From positions 3,720,001-3,784,000 of the forward strand of contig NZ_JAPNKC010000001.1 of the NCBI RefSeq assembly GCF_026626705.1: DNA of 64,000 bases, given 5' to 3'. The DNA comes from Pyxidicoccus sp. MSG2. Lineage in GTDB: Bacteria > Myxococcota > Myxococcia > Myxococcales > Myxococcaceae. Of the stretch, positions 8,757 to 17,281 are shown one piece after another; position 1 is the first letter of the stretch, and each line of letters begins with the position of its first letter. Position numbers and translations under genes: made by a program. The notes beneath the pieces are model-generated. The model worked only from the letters and a program-made list of their open reading frames with translations. It was not told the origin of the DNA and did not search any database.

Positions 8757-10232
8757 ATGCTGAGGAGCTTCTGGAGGAGCCGCGTCCTGGTGGCGGCGCT
8801 GGCCGCTTCGATGTCCACGCTGTCCGCGGGCTGCGGCGAAGGCGATGACAAGGACCCGAACGACCGGCCGGACACCAAGACCGCGAGGCTGCGCGTCATC
8901 CACGGGTCGCCCGACGCCCCGGCGGTGGACATCTATGCCGAGGGCCAGGCGACGCCGCTGTTCACCAACGTGAAGTACGGCGACACGACGAGCTACGCCT
9001 CCGTGCCCGCGGGCACGTACAACGTGCAGGTGCGCGCGGCCGGCGCGGCGGCGAGCTCGGCGCCCGCGTACTCCACCGGCCCGCTGACGCTGGGTGCCAA
9101 CGCCACCGTGAGCGCGCTGGCCTCGGGCCTGCTCGGCTCCACCAACACCCAGCAGGCCTTCCGCGTGCTGCCGCTGGCGGAGGGCTTCGGCGCTCCGGCG
9201 GACGGACGGGCGCGCGTGCGCATCGTCCACGCGGGCGCGGACGCGCCCACCGTGGCGCTGGACGTGGGCAATGACGGCTCCTCCGAGGTGACGGGCCTGC
9301 AGCGCTTCCAGGACACCGGCGCCGCCGGGGTGGACCTGCCCGCGGGCCAGTCCTTCCAGGTGGGCGTGCTCGCGGGAGGCACCAAGGTGACGGCCTTCAC
9401 CCTCCCCGCCCTGCCGTCTCGCGGCGAGGTGTTCGTCATCGCCACCGGGCAGCTCTCCGCGAAGCCTGGCGCCACCAACGGCTTCGGCCTGCTCGCGGCC
9501 GGGGTGGGCTTCATCCGGCAGAACCCCGTCGTCTACGCGCTGCACGCCTCGCCGGACGCGCCCCCCGTGGACATCTTCGCGGGCACCACCGAGCTGGTGG
9601 ACAACCTGACCTTCGGCCAGCTCTCCAAGCCCATCCAGGTGCCGCCGGGCACGTACACCCTGGACGTCTTCGCGAATGCGCACGGCGCCTCGCGCCCGGC
9701 GGGCCATCCCGCCGGCTCCGACAGCACGCCCGCGCTGGAGGCCGGAGGCCGCTATCTCGTGGTGGCCGCGGGCTTCCTGTCGCCCGGCGCGGGGGACCCG
9801 GCGACGTCCACCTTCGAGCTGCTCGCCTTCGCCGACAGCTTCGCCCAGGACAACGACAGCATGAGGCTGCGCGTGGTGCACGCCTCGCCGGACGCGCCCG
9901 AGGTGGACGTGGCGCCGCTGGAGAACGGGCTCGTCCCGACGCATGCGGCCTTCAACGACGTGACCTTCCGGCAGGCCTCCTCGCCCGAGGGCCTGGAGCT
10001 GCCGGCGGTCCAGGCCCGGGTGGGCGTGGCCGCCGCCTCCGCGAGCGACCGCACACCGGTGGCACGCTTCGACCTCGACACCGGGCTCTTCATCGGCAGG
10101 GGCGTCTTCGCGGTGGCCGCGGGAGCGCTGTCGCCCACGCACGGGGAGAACGAGGCGTCCTTCCGGCTGGTGGCGGTGGACACCAGCGCCTCGCCCTGGG
10201 TGGCCGTCACCCTGCTGCCCGTCGTGCATTAG
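8757..10232 (+). CDS. DUF4397-repeat lipoprotein
   Basis: The 491-residue protein has a lipoprotein signal (MSTLSAGC, Cys near residue 24) and an Asp-rich spacer. Four related units follow, each opening with a variant of LRVIHGSPDAPAVDIYAEG: near residues 44, 155, 263 and 370 (VRIVHAGADAPTVALDV, YALHASPDAPPVDIFAG, LRVVHASPDAPEVDVAP). This motif is the hallmark of DUF4397, a beta-sandwich surface domain of unknown function. The protein probably sits on the outer membrane facing either side. The ATG at 8757 has a GGGAG site nine bases upstream. It is divergent from the kinase gene across 290 bp, so the two may share a regulatory region. Confidence 0.88.
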   Translation: MLRSFWRSRVLVAALAASMSTLSAGCGEGDDKDPNDRPDTKTARLRVIHGSPDAPAVDIYAEGQATPLFTNVKYGDTTSYASVPAGTYNVQVRAAGAAASSAPAYSTGPLTLGANATVSALASGLLGSTNTQQAFRVLPLAEGFGAPADGRARVRIVHAGADAPTVALDVGNDGSSEVTGLQRFQDTGAAGVDLPAGQSFQVGVLAGGTKVTAFTLPALPSRGEVFVIATGQLSAKPGATNGFGLLAAGVGFIRQNPVVYALHASPDAPPVDIFAGTTELVDNLTFGQLSKPIQVPPGTYTLDVFANAHGASRPAGHPAGSDSTPALEAGGRYLVVAAGFLSPGAGDPATSTFELLAFADSFAQDNDSMRLRVVHASPDAPEVDVAPLENGLVPTHAAFNDVTFRQASSPEGLELPAVQARVGVAAASASDRTPVARFDLDTGLFIGRGVFAVAAGALSPTHGENEASFRLVAVDTSASPWVAVTLLPVVH

Positions 10233-10258
10233 CCCCCCTCGCGAAGGCCGGGTGTTCC

Positions 10259-10289
10259 GTCCCCCGTGACTCGGTGGGAGTCGGGGGAC
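10259..10289. terminator. Stem-loop after the DUF4397 gene
   Basis: GTCCCCC (10259-10265) pairs with GGGGGAC (10283-10289), and GACTC (10268-10272) with GAGTC (10278-10282), leaving a two-base bulge and a five-base loop. It lies 27 bp after the stop codon and between convergent genes. There is no T-run, so it may stop transcription weakly or protect the mRNA end. The 10290-10440 stretch after it contains a short plus-frame segment with plausible codons (AIARDVQREAPSLWRSIFEE) that may be a gene remnant cut off by the duplication beside it. Confidence 0.5.
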
Positions 10290-10469
10290 AACAAGGCGCT
10301 GAGGCTCGGGCCATCGCGCGCGACGTCCAGCGCGAGGCGCCCTCGCTGTGGCGCAGCATCTTCGAGGAGTCGCTCCCCCGCGCCGGCGAGAGCTCGCGCG
10401 GGAGCGTCGTCGTCACCGCGGAGCCAGGCGCTGGCGGCTTGCTCCGGGCGGCCTACGCGGGGGAGCCAT

Positions 10470-12461
10470 TCACGGCGTCGCGGCGTTGTAGGCCGTGGCC
10501 AGCACGCTGCACGGGCTCGTCGGCGTGTCCGAGTTGATGATGAGCGAAGCGTCGATTCCGTTCGGCAGGCGCATCACGCACGTGTGCGTTTCACGCCCAG
10601 ACGTCGCGAAATAGTCGCCATAGTGCGAATAGGCCATGCCGCCGTCGACCGCCGTCGAAGAGCTCCAACCGGCCCGGTTCGCGTCCATGTACGCCTTGCT
10701 CGACGCGGACAGGATGTGGTCGCTGTAGCGCACGCCCGTGAGGAACTCCGCGAGCTGCTGCGCGTTCATCTGCAGCCCATCGTGGCCGCCGCAGCCACTG
10801 CTCGTCGTGGCCCAGGACCTCCCGCCGAGGGTGGCATCGGCGGTGTTGTACGAGAGGGCCTCGATCTGCCCGGCGGCCGGCTGGCACGAGATGTCCTCGA
10901 TTCCGAGTCGCTCGAAGGCGATCGAGTCGAGCGCTTGCAGGTACAGCTCGCGCGAGTTCGTCTCCGTGACGACCGGAATCGACGCGCCCTCCAGCTCTCG
11001 CCGCAGGGCGGGAATGAGGACCCGCAGCAAGGCGAGGTTTGCGTTCTTGAATTCGCGGCTCGCGCCCGGCATCGCGCCCACCTGCTCCACCATGACTTGC
11101 AGGCCGTCCCAGTCGTTGCCAGCGCCCTGCACGCTCGTCGTCGCCAGGAGCTGGCTGAACCCCGAGGTATGCGTCAGGAGGTGCTCGAAGGTCAGGCCGT
11201 CGAACGTCGAATCGGGCGACCACGCGCTCGGCAGGCGCGCGAGGACCTTGGCGTTTGGCGTGATGGCATTCCGCTCGAGCAGGGCGAGCGTCGCCACCCC
11301 CGTGAGATGCTTCGTCACGCTGGCGACCGTCGAGGGTGTGCGCGACGTCATCACGTGCGTCGGGTTCGGCGCGCGCTGCGCGAAGCCGCCTGCCCCTGCG
11401 ATGGCGAGCTGCGATTGGTCGGCGACCGCGTACGAGAATCCCGCGACGTTCCCGGACAATGCATTCTGGATTTGCGTCGCCATCAGCGCGGTGTCGGTGC
11501 GGCTCACGGGGTCAGCGGGCGCGCTCCCCCACGTGCCAATGTAATAACGGCCACCGGCGGGGCGAGCTATCACCTCCACGTCGCGCAGGGACCGGCCGGC
11601 CTCCGCCTGGTCTGCCCATTGGCGCTTGAAGACATCCCAGCTCGTGTAGACGTAGTAGGCCCAGCTGTCCGAGGCTTCGTCCGTGACGCCGACGTATTCC
11701 TGGCTCTGGTCGGCCCGGGTCACGCCGCTCAGGTGCCGCAGGCGTTGCCCCTGCCCGCGCGCCACCGTATACGCGTCGCCGAAGGCCGTGAGCGAGGTGC
11801 CGCGCAAGAGGTGCTGCGTGGGCGTCGTGCCCATTTCCCACACGCCCCAGTACCTCGGCTGGTCGTTCTCGAGCGCCATCTCGAGGTCGACCAGACGCTG
11901 CCCTTGCGCCGTGCGCTGCGCGTGCAGGCTCTGGAAGGCCGCCCACGACGTGCTCTCGGTGACAGGGGCGTTGTTTCCCGTGCCAACCCAGACGCCGTAG
12001 TACCACGTCGTCCCGCCGATGGTGACGATCTCCAGCTCGACGAGCTGGCTGTTCTGCAGGCGCTGCGTCTCCACGCGTTGCAGGAACGCCGCCTTGCTCG
12101 TGTAACGGTACAGGGCGGAGCCACCGGTGCCGGGCGCCCACGTCCCGTAGTACCGCACCGTTCCGTCCGTATCCTCGTAGACGTCGAGGTCGATCATCCG
12201 CATGCCGGCCGCATGGTGTTGGCGCCAGCGCTGCACGAGTTGCTCGAACGTCTTCGATTCGTGCGTGCCGTGCCGCGCGGCCGCACCTCGCGGGCTCAGC
12301 GTGTCGTCATCGCTGCTCGGCGGCGGGGTCGTGAGCATCTCGGCGCTCTCGTTCGACGCGCCTTCCACGTGATTGTCGACGTACTCGCCGGCGCAACCCG
12401 CGACCGTGAGAATCAGAGCCAGATTGCCGATCAAAGCCATTTTGCTTGCGTTCGTCTTCAC
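10470..12461 (-). CDS. Repeat-domain plus serine beta-lactamase-like lipoprotein, copy A (YxN tyrosine lost)
   Basis: Copy A has 663 residues from a GTG at 12461, chosen because it aligns with the ATG and ribosome site of copy B. A lipobox (ILTVAGC) precedes a region of four to five repeats of about 45 residues, each with a pattern like LVDLE...YYGVW (residues about 70-320). These resemble the bacterial tandem repeat domain that is fused to beta-lactamase-like domains in polyglycine-hydrolase-type proteins. The C-terminal half is class C/PBP-like: nucleophile motif Ser381-Val-Thr-Lys384 and an HxG-type motif (SHYGDYF). The expected YxN motif reads Phe471-Lys-Asn, so the usual catalytic tyrosine is missing. 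Copy A may be inactive, altered in specificity, or a binding protein. Confidence 0.85.
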   Translation of the reverse strand: MKTNASKMALIGNLALILTVAGCAGEYVDNHVEGASNESAEMLTTPPPSSDDDTLSPRGAAARHGTHESKTFEQLVQRWRQHHAAGMRMIDLDVYEDTDGTVRYYGTWAPGTGGSALYRYTSKAAFLQRVETQRLQNSQLVELEIVTIGGTTWYYGVWVGTGNNAPVTESTSWAAFQSLHAQRTAQGQRLVDLEMALENDQPRYWGVWEMGTTPTQHLLRGTSLTAFGDAYTVARGQGQRLRHLSGVTRADQSQEYVGVTDEASDSWAYYVYTSWDVFKRQWADQAEAGRSLRDVEVIARPAGGRYYIGTWGSAPADPVSRTDTALMATQIQNALSGNVAGFSYAVADQSQLAIAGAGGFAQRAPNPTHVMTSRTPSTVASVTKHLTGVATLALLERNAITPNAKVLARLPSAWSPDSTFDGLTFEHLLTHTSGFSQLLATTSVQGAGNDWDGLQVMVEQVGAMPGASREFKNANLALLRVLIPALRRELEGASIPVVTETNSRELYLQALDSIAFERLGIEDISCQPAAGQIEALSYNTADATLGGRSWATTSSGCGGHDGLQMNAQQLAEFLTGVRYSDHILSASSKAYMDANRAGWSSSTAVDGGMAYSHYGDYFATSGRETHTCVMRLPNGIDASLIINSDTPTSPCSVLATAYNAATP

Positions 12462-12564
12462 GGATAGACCCCTACCTGATGTGTCGAGAGGACGGCTCGT
12501 CCCCATGCTTGTCGCGCAGGCCGCCCGTCGCGCTTGCTCCGGGCGGCCTACGCGGGGGAGCCAT

Positions 12565-14637
12565 TCACGGCGTCGCGGCGTTGTAGGCCGTGACCAGCAC
12601 GCTGCACGGGCTCGTCGACGTGTCCGAGTTGATGATGAGCGAAGCGTCGATTCCGTTCGGCAGGCGCATCACGCACGTGTGCGTTTCACGCCCAGACGTC
12701 GCGAAATAGTCGCCACCGTGCGAATAGGCCATGCCACCGTCGACCGCCGTCGACGAACTCCAACCAGCCCGGTTCGCGTCCATGTACGCCTTGCTCGACC
12801 CGGACAGGATGTGGTCGCTGTAGCGCACGCCCGTGAGGAACTCCGCGAGCTGCTGCGCGTTCATCTGCAGCCCGGCGTGGCCGCCGCAGCCACTGCTCGT
12901 CGTGGCCCAGGACCTCCCGCCGAGGGTGGCATCGGCGGTGTTGTACGAGAGGGCCTCGATCTGCCCGGCGGCCGGCTCGCACGAGATGTCCTCGATTCCG
13001 AGACGCTCGAAGGCAATCGAGTCGAGTGCTTGCAGGTACAGCTCGCGCGAGTTCGTCTCCGTGACGACCGGAATCGACGCGCCTTCCAGCTCTCTCCGCA
13101 GGGCGGGAATGAGGACCCGCTGCAAGGCGAAGTTTGCATTCTTGTACTGGCGGCTCGCGCCCGGCGTCGCGCCCACCTGCTCCACCATGACTTGCAGGCC
13201 GTCCCAGTCGTTGCCAGCGCCCTGCACGCTCGTCGTCGTCAGGAGCTGGTTGAACCCCGAGGTATGCGTCAGGAGGTGCTCGAAGGTCAGGCCGTCGAAC
13301 GTCGAATCGGGCGACCACGCGCTCGGCAGGTGCGCGAGGACCTCGGCATCTGGCGCGATGGCATTCCGCTCGAGCAGGGCGAGCGTCGCCACCCCCGTGA
13401 GATGCTTCGTCACGCTGGCGAGCGTCGAGGGCGTGCGCGACGTCATCACGTGCGTCGGGTTCGGCGCGCGCTGCGCGAAGCCGCCTGCCCCTGCGATGGC
13501 GAGCTGCGATTGGTCGGCGACCGCGTACGAGAATCCCGCGACGTTCCCGGACAATGCATTCTGGATTTGCGTCGCCATCAGCGCGGTGTCGGTGCGGCTC
13601 ACGGGGTCAGCGGGCGCGTTCCCCCACGTGCCAATGTAATAACGGCCACCGGCGGGGCGAGCTATCACCTCCACGTCGCGCAGGGACCGGCCGGCCTCCG
13701 CCTGGTCTGCCCATTGGCGCTTGAAGACATCCCAGCTCGTGTAGACGTAGTAGGCCCAGCTGTCCGAGGCTTCGTCCGTGACGCCGACGTATTCCTGGCT
13801 CTGGTCGGCCCGGGTCACGCCGCTCAGGTGCCGCAGGCGTTGCCCCTGCCCGCGCGCCACCGTATACGCGTCGCCGAAGGCCGTGAGCGAGGTGCCGCGC
13901 AAGAGGTGCTGCGTGGGCGTCGTACCCATTTCCCACACGCCCCAGTACCTCGGCTGGTCGTTCTCGAGCGCCATCTCGAGGTCGACCAGACGCTGCCCTT
14001 GCGCCGTGCGCTGCGCGTGCAGGCTCTGGAAGGCCGCCCACGACGTGCTCTCGGTGACAGGGGCGTTGTTCCCCGTGCCAACCCAGACGCCGTAGTACCA
14101 CGTCGTCCCGCCGATGGTGACGATCTCCAGCTCGACGAGCTGGCTGTTCTGCAGGCGCTGCGTCTCCACGCGTTGCAGGAACGCCGCCTTGCTCGTGTAA
14201 CGGTACAGGGCGGAGCTACCGGTGCCGGGCGCCCACGTCCCGTAGTACCGCACCGTTCCGTCCGTATCCTCGTAGACGTCGAGATCGATCATCCGCATGC
14301 CGGCCGCATGGTGTTGGCGCCAGCGCTGCACGAGCTGCTCGAACGTCTTCGATTCGTGCGTGCCGTGCCGCGCGGCCGCGCCTCGCGGGCTCAGCGTGTC
14401 GTCATCGCTGCTCGGCGGCGGGGTCGTGAGCATCTGCGCAACAAAGGGCGACAGGGGCACGACACCTGCGACGCCGTCTGCCGTTTCGTTCAAATCGCCG
14501 CGCGTGATGAGTGCTTCGGCACTCTCGTTCGACGTGCCTTCCACGTTGTTGTCGGCGTACTCGCCGGCGCAACCCGCGGCCGTGAGAATCAAAGTCAGAC
14601 CGCTGGCCAAAGCCATTCTTCTTGCGTTCGTTTTCAT
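12565..14637 (-). CDS. Repeat-domain plus serine beta-lactamase-like lipoprotein, copy B (complete catalytic set)
   Basis: Copy B has 690 residues: signal and lipobox (LILTAAGC), a 27-residue segment absent from copy A, then the same repeats (YYGTWAPGTG, YYGVWVGTG, YWGVWEMGT, EYVGVTDEA, YYIGTWGNA) at about 130-345. The catalytic half keeps all three signatures of the beta-lactamase/D-Ala-D-Ala carboxypeptidase family: Ser408-Val-Thr-Lys411, Tyr498-Lys-Asn500 and His640-Gly-Gly642. It also carries CGGHAGLQM, where copy A has CGGHDGLQM. A lipid-anchored serine hydrolase acting on peptides or amides is a fair inference; the fungal polyglycine hydrolases combine a similar repeat domain with this fold, but the substrate here is unknown. 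Ribosome site GAGGG lies eight bases before the ATG. Confidence 0.88.
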   Translation of the reverse strand: MKTNARRMALASGLTLILTAAGCAGEYADNNVEGTSNESAEALITRGDLNETADGVAGVVPLSPFVAQMLTTPPPSSDDDTLSPRGAAARHGTHESKTFEQLVQRWRQHHAAGMRMIDLDVYEDTDGTVRYYGTWAPGTGSSALYRYTSKAAFLQRVETQRLQNSQLVELEIVTIGGTTWYYGVWVGTGNNAPVTESTSWAAFQSLHAQRTAQGQRLVDLEMALENDQPRYWGVWEMGTTPTQHLLRGTSLTAFGDAYTVARGQGQRLRHLSGVTRADQSQEYVGVTDEASDSWAYYVYTSWDVFKRQWADQAEAGRSLRDVEVIARPAGGRYYIGTWGNAPADPVSRTDTALMATQIQNALSGNVAGFSYAVADQSQLAIAGAGGFAQRAPNPTHVMTSRTPSTLASVTKHLTGVATLALLERNAIAPDAEVLAHLPSAWSPDSTFDGLTFEHLLTHTSGFNQLLTTTSVQGAGNDWDGLQVMVEQVGATPGASRQYKNANFALQRVLIPALRRELEGASIPVVTETNSRELYLQALDSIAFERLGIEDISCEPAAGQIEALSYNTADATLGGRSWATTSSGCGGHAGLQMNAQQLAEFLTGVRYSDHILSGSSKAYMDANRAGWSSSTAVDGGMAYSHGGDYFATSGRETHTCVMRLPNGIDASLIINSDTSTSPCSVLVTAYNAATP

Positions 14638-15432
14638 GGACAGACCCTCGTTTCAAGGTTCGATGGGTCGTTTTGCAAGGGACTTGCCACGCCGAGCTGG
14701 GCCTCCGCGCAGAGGCCGCCCGGGAGCCCGACTCGAATCCGTGGAACCATCGCGCGACACGTGTCATGCGCGCGTGACACGGCTCGGGCTCAGCGTCGGG
14801 CCAGGACTACGACGGGCGGACTCCCGGCGGACCTCGAGAGGAAGGGCAAGACCTGCCCCCCCGGGCAAGAACGGCCTCATCAGGAACGCCGTTGGGGCAA
14901 TCCTTGCCTCACCATCCTCCGCCGGAACGCGCAGACGCCCCACTGCATGCGCTTCGCGGTCCGGATGTCGCTGCAGGTGGAGCTCGGCCTGCGCGCGCTC
15001 AATCGCCGCGCCGCGCGGCTCGACGGGCCGCTCGAGGGCAGGCTCGACGCCATCTTCCACGACGCGCGCCTCGCGCACTGGAGCTTCGGCGCCGCCTTGA
15101 TTCAGTTCCAGCGCCTGGACAACTGGGCGCTCCCGACCGGGCTGGAGGTGCAGGAGCGCGCGCCATCCACCTGAGGTGGACAGGGCCTCGGCCCGGCGGC
15201 TGGGCGCGAGGAAGCCGGGCTGACGGGCCGGAGGCACGCGCTGGGCGTGGCCTCCGGCCTGGTGCTGCAGCTCTCAGTCCCGGAAGCAGGCCAGGAAGAC
15301 GTCGTAGGCGCCGAAGCCGCCGTGGGCGGTGAAGAGGTCGCTCCCGGAGATTCAGGGAGCAGACACGCCCGCCGGGGTCCGTGCAGGCAGCCCCGGCGGT
15401 GGGATTCGACTCTTCAGCGACGGGAGGCGGAC
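14638..15432. other. 795-bp spacer with probable gene remnants
   Basis: No intact gene is supported here. On the plus strand, 14946-15174 reads as 75 plausible codons (MRFAVRMSLQVELGLRALN, ending QERAPST) with no recognised domain or ribosome site; it may be the tail of a lost gene. Its stop lies inside the perfect inverted repeat TCCACCT-G-AGGTGGA (15166-15180). On the minus strand, about 15350-15274 reads SDLFTAHGGFGAYDVFLACF before a stop, similar to the end of a beta-propeller-type repeat protein. Both are weak calls. Confidence 0.4.
15226..15259. terminator. Strong GC stem-loop in the 14.6-15.4 kb spacer
   Basis: GGCCGGAGGCACGC (15226-15239) pairs with GCGTGGCCTCCGGCC (15245-15259), fourteen base pairs with one bulged G and a five-base loop. 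No T-run follows on either strand. It stands between the remnant ending at 15174 and the minus-strand remnant ending at 15274, so it may be the leftover terminator of one of them. Confidence 0.45.
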
Positions 15433-16686
15433 TTACGGGGCGCGGTCCGGCTCCCTGCTGAGGCAGGGCTCCATCTTCTCGGGGGCAACGAGGAAAGGCT
15501 CCTCGCGATCCAGGTACCGGGAGATGCCCGGCGTGGCGAAGCCAATCTGGCCGCCGCCGTCGTACAACAGGGCCGCCCAGTCGTTCTGCGACGTGGGGAA
15601 CACATCCGTCAAGTCGCCGTCGCGGTTGAAGTCCAGCGCATAGGTGTTGAAGTCGTATTGGCGGTTGTTGTTGAAGTCGACGAAGTCGGTTGCAGAGAAC
15701 ATAGACACCTGGGCGCCGTTGAAGCGCAGCCCATAGATCTTGCCCAGGTCCGACTCGGTGGTCGGGGCGACGGGCGCGAACGCGGTGAGATCGTAGACGG
15801 CCGCCTCGCTGATGGAAGCCACCCGCACACGCGAGTAGTCGAGCGCGCCGACATTGCCGCCAAGTTCGAATCCATAGAACTGGTATTCGTAGTTCATGAT
15901 GCTCAGGTAGTTGGGCTTGTAGTTGGCGTCGTCATTGCCACCGTGGAGCAGGCCCAGGTTATGCCCCAGCTCGTGCATGAGGGTGCCGGCATTCTGTTGC
16001 TCCGTGCCATTGAAAGAGGCCACCGTCACCACGAAGTCCTGCGCGGGGGCGCCGCGAGAGATACCGCTGGAGAAGCCTCCGTTGTATTGGTTCGCGAACA
16101 CCATGTAGTGAAAGTAGGGCGCGCGGGCGGCGGCGAAGTACTTCGCCTTGATGACGTCGAAGTCCGTCCAGACGGGGCTCAGGTTCATGTCCGCGTCCGC
16201 GGCGGCGATCTGCTGATCCACCACCAGGTGCAGCGTGATGCCTGTGGACCCATTTGGATTGCTCACCGGCGCGCTGGCGAAAGCCGTGACGACCTTGTCC
16301 AGCGTGGCCTGGCTGGGCCTGAGGTTGGGATAGTAGTCCACCTCCACGAAGACGTCCTTCTTGCGCGGGTTGGCGCCGAGGGCACTCAGATCCAGGCCGC
16401 CGAAGCCGAACGACTCTACGTAGTCGCTGAGGCGGTCCCCATCCGTGTCAGCCTTGTTGGGATCGGTGCCCAACACAACCTCCACGACGTCACAGATGCC
16501 GTCACTGTCTGTATCCAGTGAGGTCAGGAGGCAGCCGACAGGGAGCGGGAGAGGCACAGCCTCTGCCACCATCTCAGCCTGGCGGGTGCTGGGCTGTGCC
16601 GCGTCCGGAGGGGCCTCGTCGCCACAGGCGCTCAAACCAAGGAAGGCCAGGGAGGCTGTCAGCAGACACTTATGAAGCTGTGACAT
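15433..16686 (-). CDS. Secreted lipoprotein zinc metalloprotease with TSP3-like calcium motif
   Basis: The 417-residue protein has a lipobox (LGLSAC, Cys21). Residues 57-90 form a thrombospondin type 3-like Asp-rich segment (DTDSDGICD, DTDGDRLSD) that should bind calcium. The catalytic part has the metzincin zinc motif HELGHNLGLLH at 238-248, with His238, His242 and His248 as ligands and Glu239 as base, and a Met-turn (SIMNY, Met264) fifteen residues later. The C-terminus carries a second Asp-rich stretch (DFNNNRQYDFN, DFNRDGDLTD). A surface-bound or released protease suits a predatory lifestyle. The ATG at 16686 has AGAGGA seven bases upstream. It stands alone, beside the decayed region. Confidence 0.88.
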   Translation of the reverse strand: MSQLHKCLLTASLAFLGLSACGDEAPPDAAQPSTRQAEMVAEAVPLPLPVGCLLTSLDTDSDGICDVVEVVLGTDPNKADTDGDRLSDYVESFGFGGLDLSALGANPRKKDVFVEVDYYPNLRPSQATLDKVVTAFASAPVSNPNGSTGITLHLVVDQQIAAADADMNLSPVWTDFDVIKAKYFAAARAPYFHYMVFANQYNGGFSSGISRGAPAQDFVVTVASFNGTEQQNAGTLMHELGHNLGLLHGGNDDANYKPNYLSIMNYEYQFYGFELGGNVGALDYSRVRVASISEAAVYDLTAFAPVAPTTESDLGKIYGLRFNGAQVSMFSATDFVDFNNNRQYDFNTYALDFNRDGDLTDVFPTSQNDWAALLYDGGGQIGFATPGISRYLDREEPFLVAPEKMEPCLSREPDRAP

Positions 16687-16852
16687 AATTATCCTCTTGC
16701 ATCAATGATTGGCATTGCGCCAATCGCCGCCAGCATCGCTGGCTGCGTATGAAATTGAAACAAGCATTGGGCCGATTTCGGCAGTCCTGATCATGCCTGG
16801 CCAGAAGCACTGGAAAAAGACATACGGCCTGTCGCGCCGAGTGTGGCGCATT

Positions 16853-17106
16853 TCATTCCAGACTCCGACATCCGTCGAGTGGCGTCCGCGCTCCGGGCAC
16901 GCGCCACGTCATGCGCGCGTCCAGGCCCGCCTCTTTGAAGACCCGCTTTGCCTCGTCGAGCGGCTGCCGGAAGTGGCTCCAGCCGTCGTAGTGCACCGGC
17001 ACCCTGCGGCACGCGCCCAGCGCCTCCGCCGCTCGCACTGCTTCCCTTGTGTCGAACGTGTAGCGGATTTCCGCGGAGTGGCTCAGGAGGACGTTCGACT
17101 TCGACG
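16853..17106 (-). pseudogene. C-terminal remnant of an UlaG-like MBL-fold hydrolase
   Basis: The minus frame reads SNVLLSHSAEIRYTF, then EAVRAAEALGACRRVPVHYDGW and SHFRQPLDEAKRVFKEAGL. This is the tail of metallo-beta-lactamase-fold hydrolases of the UlaG type, which end with a conserved RVVPVHxxGWxHF block. The zinc-binding HxHxDH part is missing. At about 17107 the reading passes straight into the 152-bp repeat, so the 5' end was lost by insertion or rearrangement. An intact distant relative lies at 45194-46129, but the two are not closely similar. Confidence 0.6.
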
Positions 17107-17110
17107 TGAT

Positions 17111-17262
17111 GGGAGCGCGGTCTGGGCAGGCGTGTACCCCAAGGGGGCTCAAGCGGCCTGTCCACCGGACGGGAGCATCACTCGGGCGGCCCCGTCAGCG
17201 GCCCTCCTCGGCCCCTCTGCACCCTCCCTCCCCCTCGACAGGGTCCCATCCCTCTTATGCGT
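17111..17262. repeat. 152-bp direct repeat, copy 1
   Basis: This block (from GGGAGCGCGGTCTGGGCAGG to CCCTCTTATGCGT) recurs at 20080-20232 in the same orientation with about five differences and one extra base. Its left edge abuts the MBL-hydrolase remnant here but a transposase remnant in copy 2, so the element itself, not its surroundings, was duplicated. It encodes no convincing protein. The second half is C-rich (CCCTCCTCGGCCCCTC). Confidence 0.85.
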
Positions 17263-17281
17263 TCTCCTCCAACGGCAGGTC

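Larger units (their letters stand above)
10437..14637. repeat. Tandem duplication of a 2.1-kb gene unit
   Basis: Two copies of one unit lie head to tail, 10437-12461 and 12532-14637, at an offset of 2095 bp. Identity begins at GCTTGCTCCGGGCGGCC, 33 bp downstream of each stop codon, and runs through the whole gene to the ribosome-binding region (GAGGGTCTGTCC against GGGGTCTATCC). Within the coding part the differences are scattered substitutions plus one in-frame 81-bp segment (27 codons, after NESAE) present only in the 14637 copy. The high identity points to a recent duplication or ongoing gene conversion. Confidence 0.92.

Noticed and set aside
10266..15174. Long plus-strand frames across both beta-lactamase-like copies
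   Set aside because: They are antisense shadows that repeat because the genes are duplicated; no motif, signal or ribosome site supports them.
16853..17152. A functional 99-residue protein
   Set aside because: It begins in the 152-bp repeat and holds only the C-terminal part of an MBL-fold hydrolase, so it is treated as a remnant.
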